Assembly (NCBI GenBank): GCA_022661535.1
Contig: JAKULF010000006.1
Location: forward strand, 2,847,001 to 2,911,000
DNA: 64,000 nt
DNA from: Eutypa lata
Taxonomy: Eukaryota; Ascomycota; Sordariomycetes; Xylariales; Diatrypaceae
Reading direction: 5' to 3'
The translations under genes and the position numbers were made by a program. Numbering within the stretch: position 1 is the stretch's first letter; every line of letters starts with the position of its first letter. The notes beneath the pieces were generated by a model that saw only the letters and a list, made by a program, of their open reading frames with translations, searched no databases and was not told the DNA's origin. Positions 23,501 through 35,278 of this stretch are shown piece after piece.

Positions 23501-24310
23501 CTCGGCCTTTTCATCCTTGTTCGGGATGCTGACAATAACGCGGTGGCTATCCCCCAGGCCATCATCATCTTCGTCGCCACGATATTGACTATAATTTTCC
23601 AAATCATGCTCAACCTGTCTTTTGGTCCATTATTTAGATACCTCCCTATTACGTTCGAGGACGAGGCGGTGCTTCGGGACGAAGCCTTCCAACGGGCTCA
23701 AGACCATCGCTTGGGCGATCACTACGAAGAATCTGAGGACGATGAGACCTTTACCAAAGAGGAGGGCCCTTCATCTCAGCATCAACACCCTAGCGAAGGC
23801 CGAGACTCCGTCGAAAGCACCACCACTGCCCGAACCGGAAACAACAACAACAACAACAACAATCTGCTCAAAGCAACGTTCAAACCCGTCAAGGGCGTGG
23901 TGGACAAGAGCATGTCGGTGACCAACCGCACGGTCGGCCGGGCGGGGGAGCAGTGGAAGAGCGCGAACAAAGGACGGTACGACCGGCGGCAGAAGGACCT
24001 CGAGGCCCAGCGCGCCATCGGCGAGGCCCTCTACGGCGGCTTCCACGACGAGATCGAGGACCTGACTCCCGAGGAGCGCGACAAGCTGGTGCGGCGCGCC
24101 TTCATGCACGAGGCGCTGCGCGCGAAGCGCCCCACGGTCTGGATCCCCCGCGACGACATGGGCGTCAGCGACGACGAGATCCGGCGCACGAAGCAGTTCA
24201 GCGACCATATCTGGATCTCGAACGAGGGGACCGCCCTCGATAGCAAGGCCCGCGTTGTTTACGGTAGGGCCCCGCCGGATTTCAATGAGATTGATATCAT
24301 TACCGTCTAA
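20534..24310 (+). CDS. CSC1/OSCA-like stress-gated cation channel (DUF221)
   Basis: Two exons, 20534-20679 and 20764-24310 (intron 84 bp), giving 1230 aa. Exon 1 encodes the first membrane helix (about residues 17-40). Exon 2 continues with helices near YFFLRYLQTLLIIFIPIAC and HLILAILVIIWVCGVVF, then a long charged cytosolic loop that includes a KRQQIKKREREEKEARK coiled-coil-like segment. A multi-helix channel domain starts at RTAGVVGILVGMIILWTFPV. The C-terminus (RPTVWIPRDDMGVSDDEI) matches the extracellular tail found in fungal Phm7/CSC1 relatives, preceded by an eight-residue poly-Asn tract. The family forms hyperosmolarity- or mechanically gated cation channels in plasma or internal membranes. 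The last 0.4 kb of coding sequence switches to very GC-rich codon use. Confidence 0.92.
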
Positions 24311-24686
24311 GAAAAGATGGAGAGAAAGACGGGGGGTTGTAAGATACACGTACAGATGGACAGATAAACAGGCAGACAGACAGACACTGTCCGCATATTT
24401 ATGAAGGATACGATGGCACGACTAAGAAATATAGACACATAGCATAGTGCTCTTTTATTTCCTTCTTTTTATTCTTCTTCTTGTTCCTATTTTAGACCTG
24501 TTTGTTTGGACGGAGGAGAAAGTTTTGAGTTTTGAGGGTTTGTTGATTGATACCCAGGTTGTTGTTATTAATCACCTACCTACCTACACATGTACCCTTA
24601 CATAGAAAGAAGACGGCGGCATACATACCTACTGACTTAGTTAGTTAGACACTTACATAGGAGGCGAGGTGGCTGCATATTGCATA

Positions 24687-24689
24687 TAC

Positions 24690-24726
<37 letters not shown>

Positions 24727-24732
24727 TATACA
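24687..24732. repeat. (TACACA)n microsatellite
   Basis: Tandem tacaca hexamers in the 3' flank of the CSC1-like gene. Confidence 0.9.
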
Positions 24733-25173
24733 TTCGCATCGTGGAGAATAGATATCTATTTTTTTGTTCGTGACTTCTTGTAGCTTTATTCGGGATATAC
24801 CATTTTAATATACACTCAGATTGGATGAGGACATCAGGTAAATAATAAAGGAGGGGTTAATTAAGGTGCCTACTACAAGTACTAAATGTTGACTACGTTT
24901 TATTAATTAGAAAGTAGCTTGTCGTCCTGTTTGGCACATGATGCTGGGCATAATTCAAGTCTATCAATAGGCTTAATCTACCTACATATAGCACATACGA
25001 GAAGCAGTTGTGATGATATTTGCATGTGGGCTTTGACCTTGTTGTACGAAGTACGCACATAGGTACGATAAGTTTCTATGATAACTAAGTAAGCCCAGCC
25101 ACCGGCTAAAATTGGGAACGAACGGCAGATCGGAGAGATGGGGGAGAAGGGGGAGTCAATGCCGACAGCAAGG

Positions 25174-25210
25174 AAGCAAAGCAAAGCAAAGCAAAGCAAA
25201 GCAAAGCAAA
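25174..25210. repeat. (GCAAA)7 microsatellite
   Basis: Seven near-perfect pentanucleotide units of gcaaa. Confidence 0.9.
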
Positions 25211-26783
25211 AAGTCCAAAAAAGGGTCTCGAACCACACAAGCACCAAAATCTTTGGGGAGCGCTTGTGGAGTGGGAAGGGCGCGTATCGTGTGTATGGGA
25301 CAAGGGTGTCCATGTCGGTTGGCTTCCTTCGTGCGAGCGAGTTGTCCAAGATTCTTCAAAGTTGGACGAAGCATCCACTTAGACGCCCCGAGTATATAAA
25401 CACACACACACATACACACACAACGTACATTGCTCCTTCGTGTTCTTGTTTAGCCGGATCTATAAAATGTATATGGATATACCTGTTTCGCAGTATAAAG
25501 CTAGGGACATGTGTCTTCATCCCTCGTATCGGTACTGCCCGTGGTTCATATGTACTTTCATACGATGTCTCCCTTTAGTTAGTTACATGGTACTAGGTAG
25601 TTTATGTAGGTAGGAGTCGTAATCGAATTCTTTTAGGGGACTGGGGGGGATCTCTGTTAAGGGGGAGCTAGTATCTTAATTGTCGACACCTGAACCAATA
25701 AGGGCTACTGCAAAGCAGAGATCGTCGGTCGGACTAACCGGGAAGAAATCGCTATACATAAAAGGGGGGGAACAGGGAAAAGCTGCAGCTTATCGGGTGC
25801 GCTACTAACTAAAATTGTGGTACAATACAACGTTAAATGTTCATCTGACAGTGGTGGACGCGGTGCGTATAAGGGATCCATTCTCCATTTCAGCACATGC
25901 AAACCATTTGGATTGGGATCTGGACTCTCAACTTACGTGCGTTTAGTTACAGTACCTACCTACTAGGTAGTTAGCTCTAACTATTCCTCTCTACTCCCCC
26001 TCGAACTATTGATTTTCCCCTTTGATCTTCTCCCTTGTGCACGTTTCGAGACACTATTGCCTTTCTTCCTCTTGTGTTTTAAAGATAAGAATAACGATAA
26101 CTATCGTGGCACAAAGACATAACATCATTATACAACGTGTTGGCTGTAGGTAGATCCTGTAACTAACAGAAACCTCAAGAGGTCCCCCATGTTTTAACTA
26201 CTGGCAGTCAGTTTACTTACTTATTCTATTACTCATCAGTACTTCGTAGCGGCCCGTTTTATCGTAGTCAGTTGATCGGCTCTGGAGAGGCACCTCTCTA
26301 CCCGGTACTCTGTACCGATTACGCTCGTTTCGCATCAAACAATCCCCATCGTTCCATTTCCGTGGTACCGCTCTCATCAGCCAGTCCGCTTAGCTTAACT
26401 CAATTCCGCCGCCGCAACGAGCGAGCTTTTGAGTATACATATACTTATAGTTGAAACCCGACTCGAAGGAATTCAGTATATACGGAGAAATATCTACTTC
26501 TACCTATCTACCTACCTACCTATTACCTAAGTTATACATACATAGGTAGCTTAATACATCACCAATCCTCACTTTTCGGTCCGGGTGTTTCATCAACAAC
26601 CTATCGTTGGCTTCCACGAATACATCTTCGCATTTATCGTCTGCCCGTCGTCTAGTTACTCTCGACCTTATCGATAGAAAAGCTTCTTTGTGTGTCTAAT
26701 CTCCAATAATCCAACATAAAACATAATATCCAAGTGTCTTGATGCATTTCGAAGAACGGTGATAATAGAGAGTGCATTATACG

Positions 26784-29121
26784 ATGGGACACTTCACGAA
26801 GACAGGCCTGAGATGGCTCTTGTCTTCTCTGGCCCTCGCCTCTCAGGCCCAGGCGTTCTACATACCAGGTAGGCCGAGACTCCTGGTTGCCTTTTTTTAA
26901 CTTTGGGTTACTTGAACCATGTGGTTTCTGACAATCCCGCGAGCACAGGCTGGTCAATAAAGAGTTATAAGGAGAACGAGCATATCCCATTAATGGTGAA
27001 CAAGGTCTATTCCGATAACACACAACTACAATATGCTTATTACGATCTACCATTTGTCTGTCCACCGACCGGAAATAGCCACGGATCGCTCCTCAGCGGG
27101 CAGAGTATATCACTAAACCTAGGGGAGGTACTCCGCGGCGATCGAATTACCATTTCGGATATAGATCTCGTACTCGGCCAAGACAAGGAATGTAGTTTCT
27201 TGTGCAACCAGCAGGTGACGAGGAAAGACTTGAGAAGAGCCAAGCAGATGGTGAAAGATGGATACGTTGTCGAGTGGATCGTCGATAACCTTCCCGGGGC
27301 CACAAGCTTCGTCACCGTCGACAAGTCGCGGAAATACTACGCTGCTGGTTTCAAGTTGGGATACACGGACTACTCCTCTGGTACCGGCAAGCCGCGCTAC
27401 TTCCTCAACAACCACCATACCGTCGTCATCCGTTATCGGTCGGCGCCCGGCCGCGCAGGTGAGAAGGGTGGCAAGGTGGTTGTTGGCTTCGAGGTTTATC
27501 CTAAGAGCGTCGGGCCTAGCACCAAGCGCGAGAATGGCTGTCCCGTCAACCTACATGACGTGGAAGAGAACTTCGAGCTCTACATGCCGCCGAACAGGAC
27601 GAGCACCGAGACCGAAATGATTAGCCAATTCCCGCATTCATCCTATCACCCTCAGGTCATCGAGGAAGACGAGGGCAACGATGACGACACCATCAGCGTT
27701 CCGTACTCTTACTCGGTTTACTTCCGCGAGGATGACACGATCGAGTGGAACCGCCGTTGGGATCTCTACTTCGTCAACCAAGAGGAGGGCTCTAGGATCC
27801 ACTGGCTGGCCATCGTTAACTCCTTGGTTATATGCGGACTCCTAAGCGGTATCACCTTGATCATCCTAGCCAGGACCATCAGATCCGACATCAAGGGATA
27901 TAGAGAGGTGTCTGCTGAGGATGGAAAGGTCCGAATCACGCGGAAGCCCAAGCCCGTGGTTCGTTCGCCCAAGTCCGAGAAGGCCGGTTTTGGTCTGTTG
28001 GAGCAGAACGGCGAGCTTGACCATGAGGGCGACATCTCATCCGATGATGAGGCTCTAGAGGATGTGACAGGGTGGAAATTGCTACATGCCGATGTCTTCC
28101 GAAAGCCAGATTACGGCTATTTGCTCGCACCTCTGGTTGGATCTGGCATGCAGCTCCTGTTCATGGCGATCGGCTTGATCTTCCTAAGCGCCATTGGTGT
28201 GCTCAACCCTAGCTTCCGGGGCGGGTTCATCAGCGCCGGCGTCGGCCTCTTCATCTTCGCCGGCGTCTTCTCGGGCTACTTCTCCGCCCGGGTGTACAAG
28301 ACCTTCGACGGGCAGGACTTCGTGACGAACGCCCTCGTCACCGCCTTCCTCATCCCGGGGCTCCTCTTCAGCCTGATCTTCATCCTGAACCTGTTCGTCT
28401 GGGCCCAGGCCTCCAGCACCGCCATCCCCTTCGGCACGCTGATCGCCATCGTCCTGCTGTGGCTCTGCATCCAGGTGCCCCTCGTCTACGTCGGGTCCTG
28501 GTACGGCTTCGTCCGCACGGGGGCCTGGGAGCACCCGACGAAGACGGCCACGATCCCGCGCCAGGTGCCGGCGCAGGCGTGGTACGTCCGGAGCGCGCGC
28601 GCGGTCCTGCTGGCGGGCCTGATCCCGTTCGCCGTGATCTTCATCGAGCTCATCTTCGTGTTCCAGTCGGTGTGGCAGGACAAGAGCGGCTACTACTACG
28701 TGTTCGGGTTCCTGGCGGTGGTGTCGCTCATCCTGGTCCTGAGCATCGCCGAGGTCACCGTCGTGGCCGTCTACGTCCAGCTGTGCGCCGAGAACTACCG
28801 CTGGTGGTGGCAGTCCTTCTTCGTGGGCGGCGGCAGCGCCCTCTGGGTCTTCCTGTACTGCGTGTGGTACTACTTCGCGAGCCTGCACATCAGCGGCTTC
28901 GTGAGCTCCCTGCTCTTCTTCGTCTACAGCTTCATGGCCTGCTGCGTCTACGGCCTGCTGACGGGCACCGTGGGCTTCTTGACCGCCTATGCGTTCGTCA
29001 GGAGGATATATAGGTGAGTTTGCCCCTAGTTTTGATGCCCTACCCGTAAGATTTTTATTTTTATTTTTTTTAAAGCGTGTTCTAACTTGTGTGCCATGAT
29101 AGTGCTATTAAGGCGGATTAA
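26784..29121 (+). CDS. Transmembrane 9 superfamily (EMP70/nonaspanin) protein
   Basis: Three exons: 26784-26868, 26949-29013 and a 19-nt last exon 29103-29121, giving 722 aa. A signal peptide (hydrophobic core LRWLLSSLALASQAQA) precedes FYIPGWSIKSYKENE. The lumenal domain shows VNKVYSDNTQLQYAYYDLPFVCPP and LNLGEVLRGDRI, both typical of TM9 proteins. A single helix near WLAIVNSLVICGLLSGITLII is followed by eight C-terminal helices. Reading through the second donor would end in RRIYR; splicing to the tiny exon restores the family ending IYSAIKAD, whose KAD fits the KXD/E Golgi-retention/COPI signal known in TM9 proteins. The protein should act in Golgi/endosome membranes in sorting or adhesion. 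Codon GC rises abruptly after about 28200. Confidence 0.92.
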
Positions 29122-30346
29122 TTTTTCATCTAACTGAGGGGTTTAGTTTTTGAGAAGATGAATAAGAAGAAGAAAGGCATATGTAGCGAACGAGTGGACA
29201 GAACTACTACTACTACTATATTATAACAACGACGTATTATGTAATGGGTAACGTAATTTATTTAAAGACAGGATATGATTCTACATCTGCTGGCCATCAA
29301 TCTTATTCCCCCCCTACCCCCTTCCATTTAGGAAATGAGACTAGGATCGTATCCTTCATCCCTCCCCCGGTCGTGCGTATGTTCATTCAACATATGGATG
29401 TGATGGGATGGGATGGGGTGGTTTGACGGGGGACAGGAAACGGGACTCGACTGGGCTGGACTGGACTGGGTTGAATCGGGAGCGAAGTCTACCTTCCTGC
29501 GAATCTAGCTCGCGTCATACTGATCGATCAAGCATGAGGAGATTGTATATACAACAGGGGAGGAGAACATTGAAGATGGGCAGATAAATAAGTGTGTTTG
29601 TTTGTATATAGGTACCTAACAGATAACTACCTAATTAATCTGGGCTGAATATTCATAGTGATGATTTTTAACTTTACTTGGATCATAGACTTATATACCT
29701 ATATATATGAAATGAATAGTGAACGAGAGGTCTTACAAAAAAAAAAGTTTCATAGAAGCCAGTATAAATATATATTCTACTATATCGTTGGGGTTTTGGT
29801 GGTCGATACCATGCCCATCTATCAGTCGGAGCTTAGGAGTAAACCCCAACACAGGCCTAGAAGATATAGAAATGTAAAGTATCTTGTTTGCCTCGTATAT
29901 CATACATATACAAGGCTAGACACGAACGTAAAATGTGCGTACCGTGTCACACCCTCCTCCCTTCCCCCCTGAGATGCTGCTAGTATTCATAACTCAAGAG
30001 GGACGTAACGAGCCGCGTGAAAGCGTTCATCTCTGTCTATTTTTCTCTGTCTATGAATATATATGTATATGTATCCAGAGGGATGAACTATGCATATGTG
30101 TGTATATATATAATGTATGTACCGGGTTTTCGTTCCATCCTCATCTAACCCAATCCTCCCGTCAGACAGGACCGTGGACCAACCATTCCCTATTTACCCC
30201 CTTCTACCCTCCTCGTCTCAGTTCCATCCATCCATGATGCAATGCGTACGTACACTCTACTTACCCCCAAGCAAGTATGGTATCCTAGAAAACCAAACCG
30301 AAAAAAAAAAAACGAGTGGGAAAGAGAGAAAGATAAAAAAACGCCT

Positions 30347-30375
30347 ACACTCCACTCCACTCCACTCCACTCCAA
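30347..30375. repeat. (ACTCC)n microsatellite
   Basis: Five to six tandem actcc units downstream of the carrier gene's stop codon. Confidence 0.85.
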
Positions 30376-30448
30376 GACATGTGATCTTGACTTAGGTTAG
30401 GTATCTAGGGCAAACCCTCCCCTCCCCTCCCCCTTCCCCCACCTGCCT

Positions 30449-30472
30449 TCAACCCTCAACCCTCAACCCTCA
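30449..30472. repeat. (CAACCCT)n short tandem repeat
   Basis: Three heptamer units just beyond the stop of the carrier gene, probably in its 3' UTR. Confidence 0.8.
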
Positions 30473-30482
30473 AAACCCGGAA

Positions 30483-32046
30483 TCATATCCCAAACCACAG
30501 CTTCATCCTCTCGTACGTATAAAAGCTAACAGCAGCCATGGGCACGATCTTCACGTAGCCGATGGTCAGGCCCACGAAGAACCCGCGGAGCCCCTTCTCG
30601 CGGAAGACCATGCCGGCCGTCTCGGCGATGCGCAGCCTCCGGCCGTCGCCGACCGCCCCGCCCACCTGCATGCGCCGCCGCACCACCTCCAGCGGGTACG
30701 ACACCGTCTGCGACACCACGCCCGAGATCCCGCCCGACGTCAGCTCCGCCCACGCCCGCAGCGGCCGCGGCTTGTGGTCGCCCCCTGCCGCCGCCGCCGT
30801 CGCCGCCGCCTTCCGTGATTGCGGGTGGTCGTGCGGGTGCGTCGTCCATTCCCGGATGCGCGGGTGCCGGAGCCAGTCCCCTGCCGTGTCGTGTGTGAGG
30901 AAGGAGACGCCCGCGTAGGGTACCATGCCTAGGAGGGTGGTCGAGAAGCCGCGGTAGAAATTCATGAGGGCGGAGCGCGGTGGCGCGGGGGGTATTGTTC
31001 CTGCTGCTGTTCCTGTGGTATGCTGGTGCTGGTTGTGGTTGTGGTTGTGGCTATGGTTGCGGTGGTGATGATTGTGGTGGTGCGATGGAGCGGCCGCGGC
31101 TGCGACGGCGGCGGGAACGGAAGCGGAAGAGGAAGTAGCAGGACGAGGCAACGGGTGCTCGTGGTAGATCTTCCGGCAGATGTCGGCGAGCGAGGTGCGG
31201 GTGTGCTTGGTCTCGAAGGCGAGGCGGACGCGGATGACCTCGAGCGGGTACGTGACGAAGACGGACGTGACGCCGGCGAGGGCGCCCGCCGCGAACCGCC
31301 GCACCCACGTCTCCCGGTGCCGCTTGCCCCCGATCAGCACCGCGCGGTACTGCTCGTACGCGACGAACTTGATGGCCGCGTACGGGTAGATCTTGAGGAG
31401 CGTGGCCGAGTGGCCCCGGAACAGGCCCGTCGGGCCGTCCCGCACGTAGATGTCCGCGATCGCCCGCCCGAACCCCGTCCAGCTGCTCGAGTACTTGGCG
31501 AACTGCGGGTTGCTCGTCTGGAACAGGATCTTCACCCGGTCGAGGGGCGCTACCGTCGTTTTGGCCTGTGGGAACAAGAGGGTTAAATATGGGTTAGCGG
31601 GGGTTCTTTTTGGAGAATGTACAGAGAAGAAGACGATGGAGAGGCATGTATATATGTATGTATGGTTGTAGAGGAATACGTACAGCGCAACCTGCTAGAC
31701 CGCCCGCAATGCCCGACCGTATCACGTAGTCCATGCTGTGCTTATTCGGCCGCTTTGCTTCCTGCCCGCCCGACGTCGCTACCGACTGGTTGTCTGGTGC
31801 TGTAGTCGAGTCATCATTGTTCGTTGCGCTCTTGAAGGCTCGCTCCCTCGTGGCGACGCGATCAACTGCGTCGCTAGCTTTCCTCCTGACGACTCCATCC
31901 ACGCGATCGATGAGACTTTGTTCTGCCGTCGTATTCCCTTCTCTCGTAGTGGTGGACATAGTAATGGATGTGGGTGTCGTTGTCGTTGTCGTTGTCGTTG
32001 GTGGATTGTCATGGTTCTGCTGCGAGAGCGTCACCGCCGATGGCAT
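30483..32046 (-). CDS. Mitochondrial carrier, Leu5/SLC25A42-like (CoA transport)
   Basis: Two exons on the minus strand, 32046-31684 and 31565-30483 (intron 118 bp), giving 481 aa. After a Thr/Ser-rich N-terminal extension come three carrier repeats with signatures APLDRVKILFQT, YPLEVIRVRLAF and YPLEVVRRRMQV, and six predicted helices. The sequence IRSGIAGGLAGCAAKTTVAP spans the splice joint and confirms it. The pattern and length resemble yeast Leu5 and metazoan SLC25A16/42 carriers, linked to mitochondrial CoA accumulation. A low-complexity insertion rich in His and Asn (about 20 His) interrupts the matrix-side loop before helix 4. The substrate assignment is by resemblance only; membership of the SLC25 family is certain. 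Confidence 0.88.
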
Positions 32047-32657
32047 TCCTACTTGCCACGGACCGAACCGACCGTTCGGCCGCTTACTCTATCCTCTCCT
32101 CTCCTCTCTTCTCTTTTCTTTGAATTTCGTGCTCGTGTGTGTGTGTGTGTGTGTCTCTTGTTGTTAAGGATTCATATCAGATAATATTCACAATTCTAAT
32201 ACGGAAATGTAAGACTTGTGTGTAGGTTGTATGGTAGCAATTTCGTCAAGTGCAATGGCTACAAAGAAAGCAAAAAGAGAGATATTATGATTCTATCGTC
32301 GTCATCATCATCGGGGATTGGAATTGGAAATTGGAGAAAAAAGGTCACATACAGCTGCGAACGTCATTCTTCTTTTCCTTTGGGTAGAGTAATCTGCCCT
32401 ACCAACGTCCCCTGTCCTTTCATTGTTATCCCCAAAAGTTCCAGTCCTCTTTGATGGGATTCGTTAGTTAGTTAGTTAGTGGGTTCCTGCCCCGGACAGT
32501 AGTGCAGAAATTGAGTGTCCTCGTGCCCTACTGCCCTGTAAGAACGCGCTGATTACAAGGGCCCACCACCGCTCAGCCGCTATGAGCTTCTTTGCCGGCT
32601 TAATGGGGTTGAAGTCCCCTCTGCCTTAAGAGCCGAGCCGAAGATTGCTAGGGGTAG
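32047..32657. other. Upstream region of the carrier gene
   Basis: Contains a (GT)n tract at about 32133-32154 and the probable promoter of the minus-strand carrier gene. No other gene is seen. The TIR element starts at 32658. Confidence 0.5.
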
Positions 32658-33780
32658 CCACAGGGTTGACTGTGACATGGGCACTTTTTTACTTTTTTTT
32701 TAATGGGTGCACCTTACACTAATTTTAGCGTATGCAATTAAGGTAATCGTCAATATGCATTAAACCAGCTTTTTAATTATTTATTTATATATATTTAAAT
32801 TGTTATATATATTAATTATTTATTTATTAATTATTTATATTAATTATTTAAATTATTATTATTTAACTTTAATTTAATTTTAATTTAATTTTAATTTAAT
32901 TTTAATTTAATTTTAAAAGTTTTTAACGATTTATTTAACTTTTAAAGTTATTAATAATTTAAGTAATAATTATTAACGATTTAAATAATAATGCATTAAT
33001 TATTTAAAAATTATTAAAGTAATAATAAATTAAATAAAAATATTTTTAAATTTTAATTATTTAAATTTATAAATTTATAAATTTATAAATTTATATAAAT
33101 TTATATAAATTTATATAAATTTATAATTATAATAAAGTTATTAATAATTTAAATAATAATTTTTTTAAAAATTTAATTATTAATAATTTAAATAAATAAT
33201 AAAGTTTTTAATTTATATAAATAATAATAACTTTAATTATTTAATTTAATTATAAATTAATTAAAGTTTTAAATATAAACGTAAAATTATTTATATATAT
33301 ATAAATAAAACGATATTTTTTATAAATAAAATAAATAATATTAATATAATTAATATAATTTATAATATAATAATTAAATATATAAATAAATTTATAATTA
33401 TAAAATTTATATTATTAAATTTATAAATTTAAATTTTACTTATAATATAAAGTTAATTAAATTAATTAATATAAATATATTAAAGTTATTTATAATAAAT
33501 ATAAAATAAAAGATTTTTTTTTTTTTTTTTTCGTAATAAATAAAAATTTTTACATTTTATAATAAAAATTTAAATAATAATAATTTTAATAATAATAATT
33601 AAAATAAAATATAAAGTATAAAGAAAATAATAATAATTTTTAAATTAAATTAATCTTTAAATGCATATTTTTATTATAAAAATACCGTATTTTGGCTTAA
33701 TTGTATAAATATTTTATTAAACTTATACTAAGGTAAGCCCATACTGTAAAAAAGTGCCCATGTTACAGTCAACCTTGTGG
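32658..33780. mobile_element. 1.12-kb terminal-inverted-repeat element (MITE-like), AT-eroded interior
   Basis: The 35 bases at 32658-32692 (containing ggttgactgtgacatgggca) are the near-exact reverse complement of 33746-33780, with two mismatches. Weaker pairing continues inward to about 100 bp (for example tatgcaattaagg against tatacaattaagc). Between the arms lies about 0.9 kb of RIP-like AT-saturated DNA with short tandem AT repeats and no ORF. This is the structure of a non-autonomous DNA transposon, possibly Tc1/mariner-like. No clear target-site duplication is visible; agattgc occurs near both ends but not at equal distance. Confidence 0.75.
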
Positions 33781-34539
33781 CCGACCGTAGATTGCCGAGA
33801 TCCAGTAGTACACCAACACGCATGCATGTATCACTCCGTTGGTTCGCATGTATTTCAATGGCCGCGCTCACAGTTTGAATTTGCTATGACCGGCTAGCTC
33901 TACATGTGCTCTGTAGAGACTGATTCAGGGGTTTGCAGGGCCAGAGTAAAACAATAAACACATCAACACATACACATACTGAGTGCTTCCGTTTCTCGTT
34001 GCCTTTCTTTAAGACAACTCATTGCAGACATTTCTGCTGTCACAAACAGCAAGATAATTCAATACGTTCCTAATGGCTTATTTTGATGCTGACTCATCTA
34101 TCTTGCTCTATATGTGTCCCGAGAGTTCGTGCTAGGGCAAGGAATAACGAAGCCTAGAAAATAAAGCGAACGAACCACTATAAGAAATACCGAGAAAGCT
34201 TGTACGCTTTGTGGTAAAAATATCGGATCGCTTTTAAAACACTGCCCCAAGCCCATTAAGAGCTTCCTAGTCCCTGTCATCCCCATATGCCCATTCTGGT
34301 ATTTGGTTCATATTAATTTGCTATGCTTGAGCCTCGTGAATAATTCGCTCACTCGCCGTTTCCTGCCCACAAGATTTACGAGCAAACTGTGGCCACACCT
34401 TGGGAGAATACCGTTGATGGTAAGAGAGAGGCACCCGGCGTCTCACATGATTCTATCTCGTGGATTTACCCTTCATCGCGGCTCTGTCCTTGCCCTGTAA
34501 TCGGCGAAGCACAACGTACTATCGGAATGCCACGTACTC
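33781..34539. other. Intergenic region
   Basis: Normal composition between the TIR element and the 3' end of the CCDC124-like gene. Short ORFs here have no recognisable features. Confidence 0.5.
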
Positions 34540-35278
34540 CTATTTCGCGAGCCTGCCCTCGATCTTCGTCCTCTCATTCTGGCGAAGCTCCGCCAGCTCG
34601 TCCTTAGAGGCATTATAGTTCGCGGCGACTTGGTTGAAAGGGTTATCCGGGCTCTTCTCGAACTCCTTCGAGATGCGCTCCTTCCTCTGGTTCAACCGCA
34701 GGCCCTTCGCCGTCCCGTCGGCGTCCATCTCCGCCAGTCTCCGCTCTTCGAAGGCTGCGTAGGCCGCCTTGAACCGCCTCTCCGGGTGGCGGTCGATCTT
34801 GTCGTTGGACTTGTGCGTCAGGGAGAGCGCGTCGAGCGCGTTGTCGATGCCGGATGCGTTCAGGGCAGAGGGCTGGTCGTCGAGCTGCGACAGGTCGAGT
34901 CCCTTGGTCTTCTTAACGGCCGTCTTACTGTTCTTAGGCGCAGCCCGGGCCGGCATGCTCTTCTCTTCCTCTTGGGCTAGGGCATCGCGCTCGGCCTTCT
35001 TGCGCGCTTGCTCTGCCTTCTTGGCGGCCTCGGCTTCCCTAAACCAGATTTTAGAACATGTTAGACCTGGTGACTTGATCGGGAGATTAAGTGATTAGGT
35101 AGTTGAATAAAGTATGTACGCACTTCTTTGCGTTGCTTTTGGATCCCTTCGACCACTCGGAATCCTCTACCGCATCTTTCTTGGATTGTTCGGCGGCGGC
35201 CTTCGAGGCAGCGGCATCGGCCTTTCGAGCCTGACCCGCTGCTTTCTTGCTGTTATCGGCGCCTTTCTTGCCAGCCAT
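34540..35278 (-). CDS. CCDC124/Lso2-like ribosome-associated coiled-coil protein
   Basis: Two exons, 35278-35124 and 35038-34540 (intron 85 bp), giving 217 aa. The N-terminal MAGKKGADNSKKAAGQARK and the following Lys/Ala-rich helix (KKEAEAAKKAEQARKKAERD spans the splice joint) match the family. So does the C-terminal half, with RRFKAAYAAFEERRLAEMD, LRLNQRKERISKEFEKSPDNPFNQ and a final ELAELRQNERTKIEGRLAK. Human CCDC124 and yeast Lso2 bind idle 80S ribosomes and help restart translation after starvation. That role is assigned here by family resemblance. The start is the first ATG, and the length is normal for the family. Confidence 0.88.

Larger units (their letters stand above)
24311..26783. 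other. Long intergenic region with microsatellites
   Basis: 2.5 kb between two plus-strand genes. It contains a (TACACA)n tract at about 24687-24732, a (GCAAA)7 tract at 25174-25210 and CA-rich sequence at about 25397-25425. The last few hundred bases probably hold the promoter and leader of the TM9 gene. Several ORFs cross the microsatellites and look accidental. Confidence 0.5.
29122..30482. other. Convergent intergenic region with simple repeats
   Basis: 1.36 kb between the 3' ends of the TM9 and carrier genes. It contains ggactggactgg-like words near 29450, an (ACTCC)n tract at 30347-30375 and a (CAACCCT)n tract at 30449-30472. I see no gene. Confidence 0.5.

Noticed and set aside
25106..25578. 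Overlapping ORFs of up to 146 codons around the GCAAA repeat
   Set aside because: They are open mainly because the microsatellite lacks stops; the encoded peptides are low complexity and occur in several frames.
28184..28888. 234-codon minus-strand ORF opposite the TM9 gene
   Set aside because: An Asp/Glu/Arg-rich antisense shadow caused by GC-rich third positions.
30449..30472. Interstitial telomere repeat
   Set aside because: The unit is CAACCCT-like with three copies, not the CCCTAA repeat of filamentous fungi.
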